Source: Massilia sp.
GTDB taxonomy: Bacteria; Pseudomonadota; Gammaproteobacteria; Burkholderiales; Burkholderiaceae_D
Direction: 5' to 3'
NCBI GenBank assembly: GCA_025359245.1
Contig: JANYGW010000114.1
Span: forward strand, 1-35,206
Length of the DNA stretch: 35,206 bases
Part shown: piece by piece, positions 35,134 through 35,206 of the stretch
Position numbering within the stretch: position 1 is the stretch's first letter
Layout: every line of letters starts with the position of its first letter
Translations under genes and position numbers: made by a program
Notes under the pieces: generated by a model
Told to the model about the DNA's origin: nothing
What the model saw: only the letters and a program-made list of their open reading frames with translations
Database searches by the model: none

Positions 35134-35206
35134 TCAGTTTCTGAACGGGAATTTGAAGGCGGCGAGCAGAGCTTTCGCTTCGTCGTCGGTCTTGGCGGTC
35201 GTCGTG
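35134..35206 (-). CDS. rplE: 50S ribosomal protein L5 (3' end only)
   Basis: Only the last 24 codons lie in the window: [20 protein letters not shown] followed by FRN and TGA (35134-35136). The ending FPFRN is characteristic of L5, the 5S rRNA and P-site tRNA contact protein. It is the gene before rpsN in the spc operon, which supports the call. Confidence 0.9.
   Translation of the reverse strand, partial: TTTAKTDDEAKALLAAFKFPFRN

Overview
The window looks like a chromosomal stretch from a high-GC Betaproteobacterium of the Oxalobacteraceae type (Massilia, Duganella or Janthinobacterium relatives). This placement is inference. It rests on base composition, protein sequence character, the pilM/mrcA and cyaY/lptM/lysA gene orders, a ResB/CcsB (System II) cytochrome c assembly pair, and a canonical spc/alpha ribosomal block. 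No tRNA, rRNA, CRISPR array, phage or intact insertion sequence was seen.

Layout. (1) 1-5372: 5' part of pilM diverging from mrcA (PBP1A). A long palindrome separates mrcA from cyaY, and lptM-lysA diverges from cyaY. (2) 5365-8024: a frameshifted Rpn/PD-(D/E)XK nuclease-like gene, then msrQ and msrP for periplasmic methionine sulfoxide repair. (3) 8138-12200: ccsB and resB, then a di-haem cytochrome c4 with its own terminator. (4) 12379-15217: engB, hemB and an aldo/keto reductase on the + strand. (5) 15221-16111: a TonB-like membrane-anchored protein of unknown role. (6) 16330-23393: an RND pump, its adaptor, an EnvZ/BaeS-type kinase and an OmpR-type regulator, divergent from a Spy/CpxP-like periplasmic protein. 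Content resembles E. coli BaeSR-MdtABC-Spy, gathered in one place. (7) 23579-24208: an uncharacterised cytoplasmic protein. (8) 24254-27128: dsbD and an exported alpha/beta hydrolase. (9) 27196-35206: the end of spc plus the alpha operon, from the 3' end of rplE to rplQ, all on the minus strand.

A theme of regions 2, 3, 6 and 8 is envelope redox and protein quality control: MsrPQ repairs oxidised methionines, CcsB/ResB and DsbD handle haem ligation and thiol reduction, and the Spy/two-component/RND module probably senses envelope stress.

The most interesting non-coding signals are four. First, the divergent control region at 22763-22937 has two GTATAC sites placed mirror-symmetrically, each the same distance from its start codon, and its ATACACA heptamer recurs twice before the efflux adaptor. 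Second, four consecutive GC-rich hairpins of the dRS3 type lie between rpsD and rpoA. Third, the rpsK-rpsD gap is unusually long and structured. Fourth, a perfect palindrome containing GGGGTCAGACC lies between mrcA and cyaY. I found no clearly new defence or mobile system. The best candidates for undescribed biology are the proteins at 15221-16111 and 23579-24208 and the two-component regulon box.
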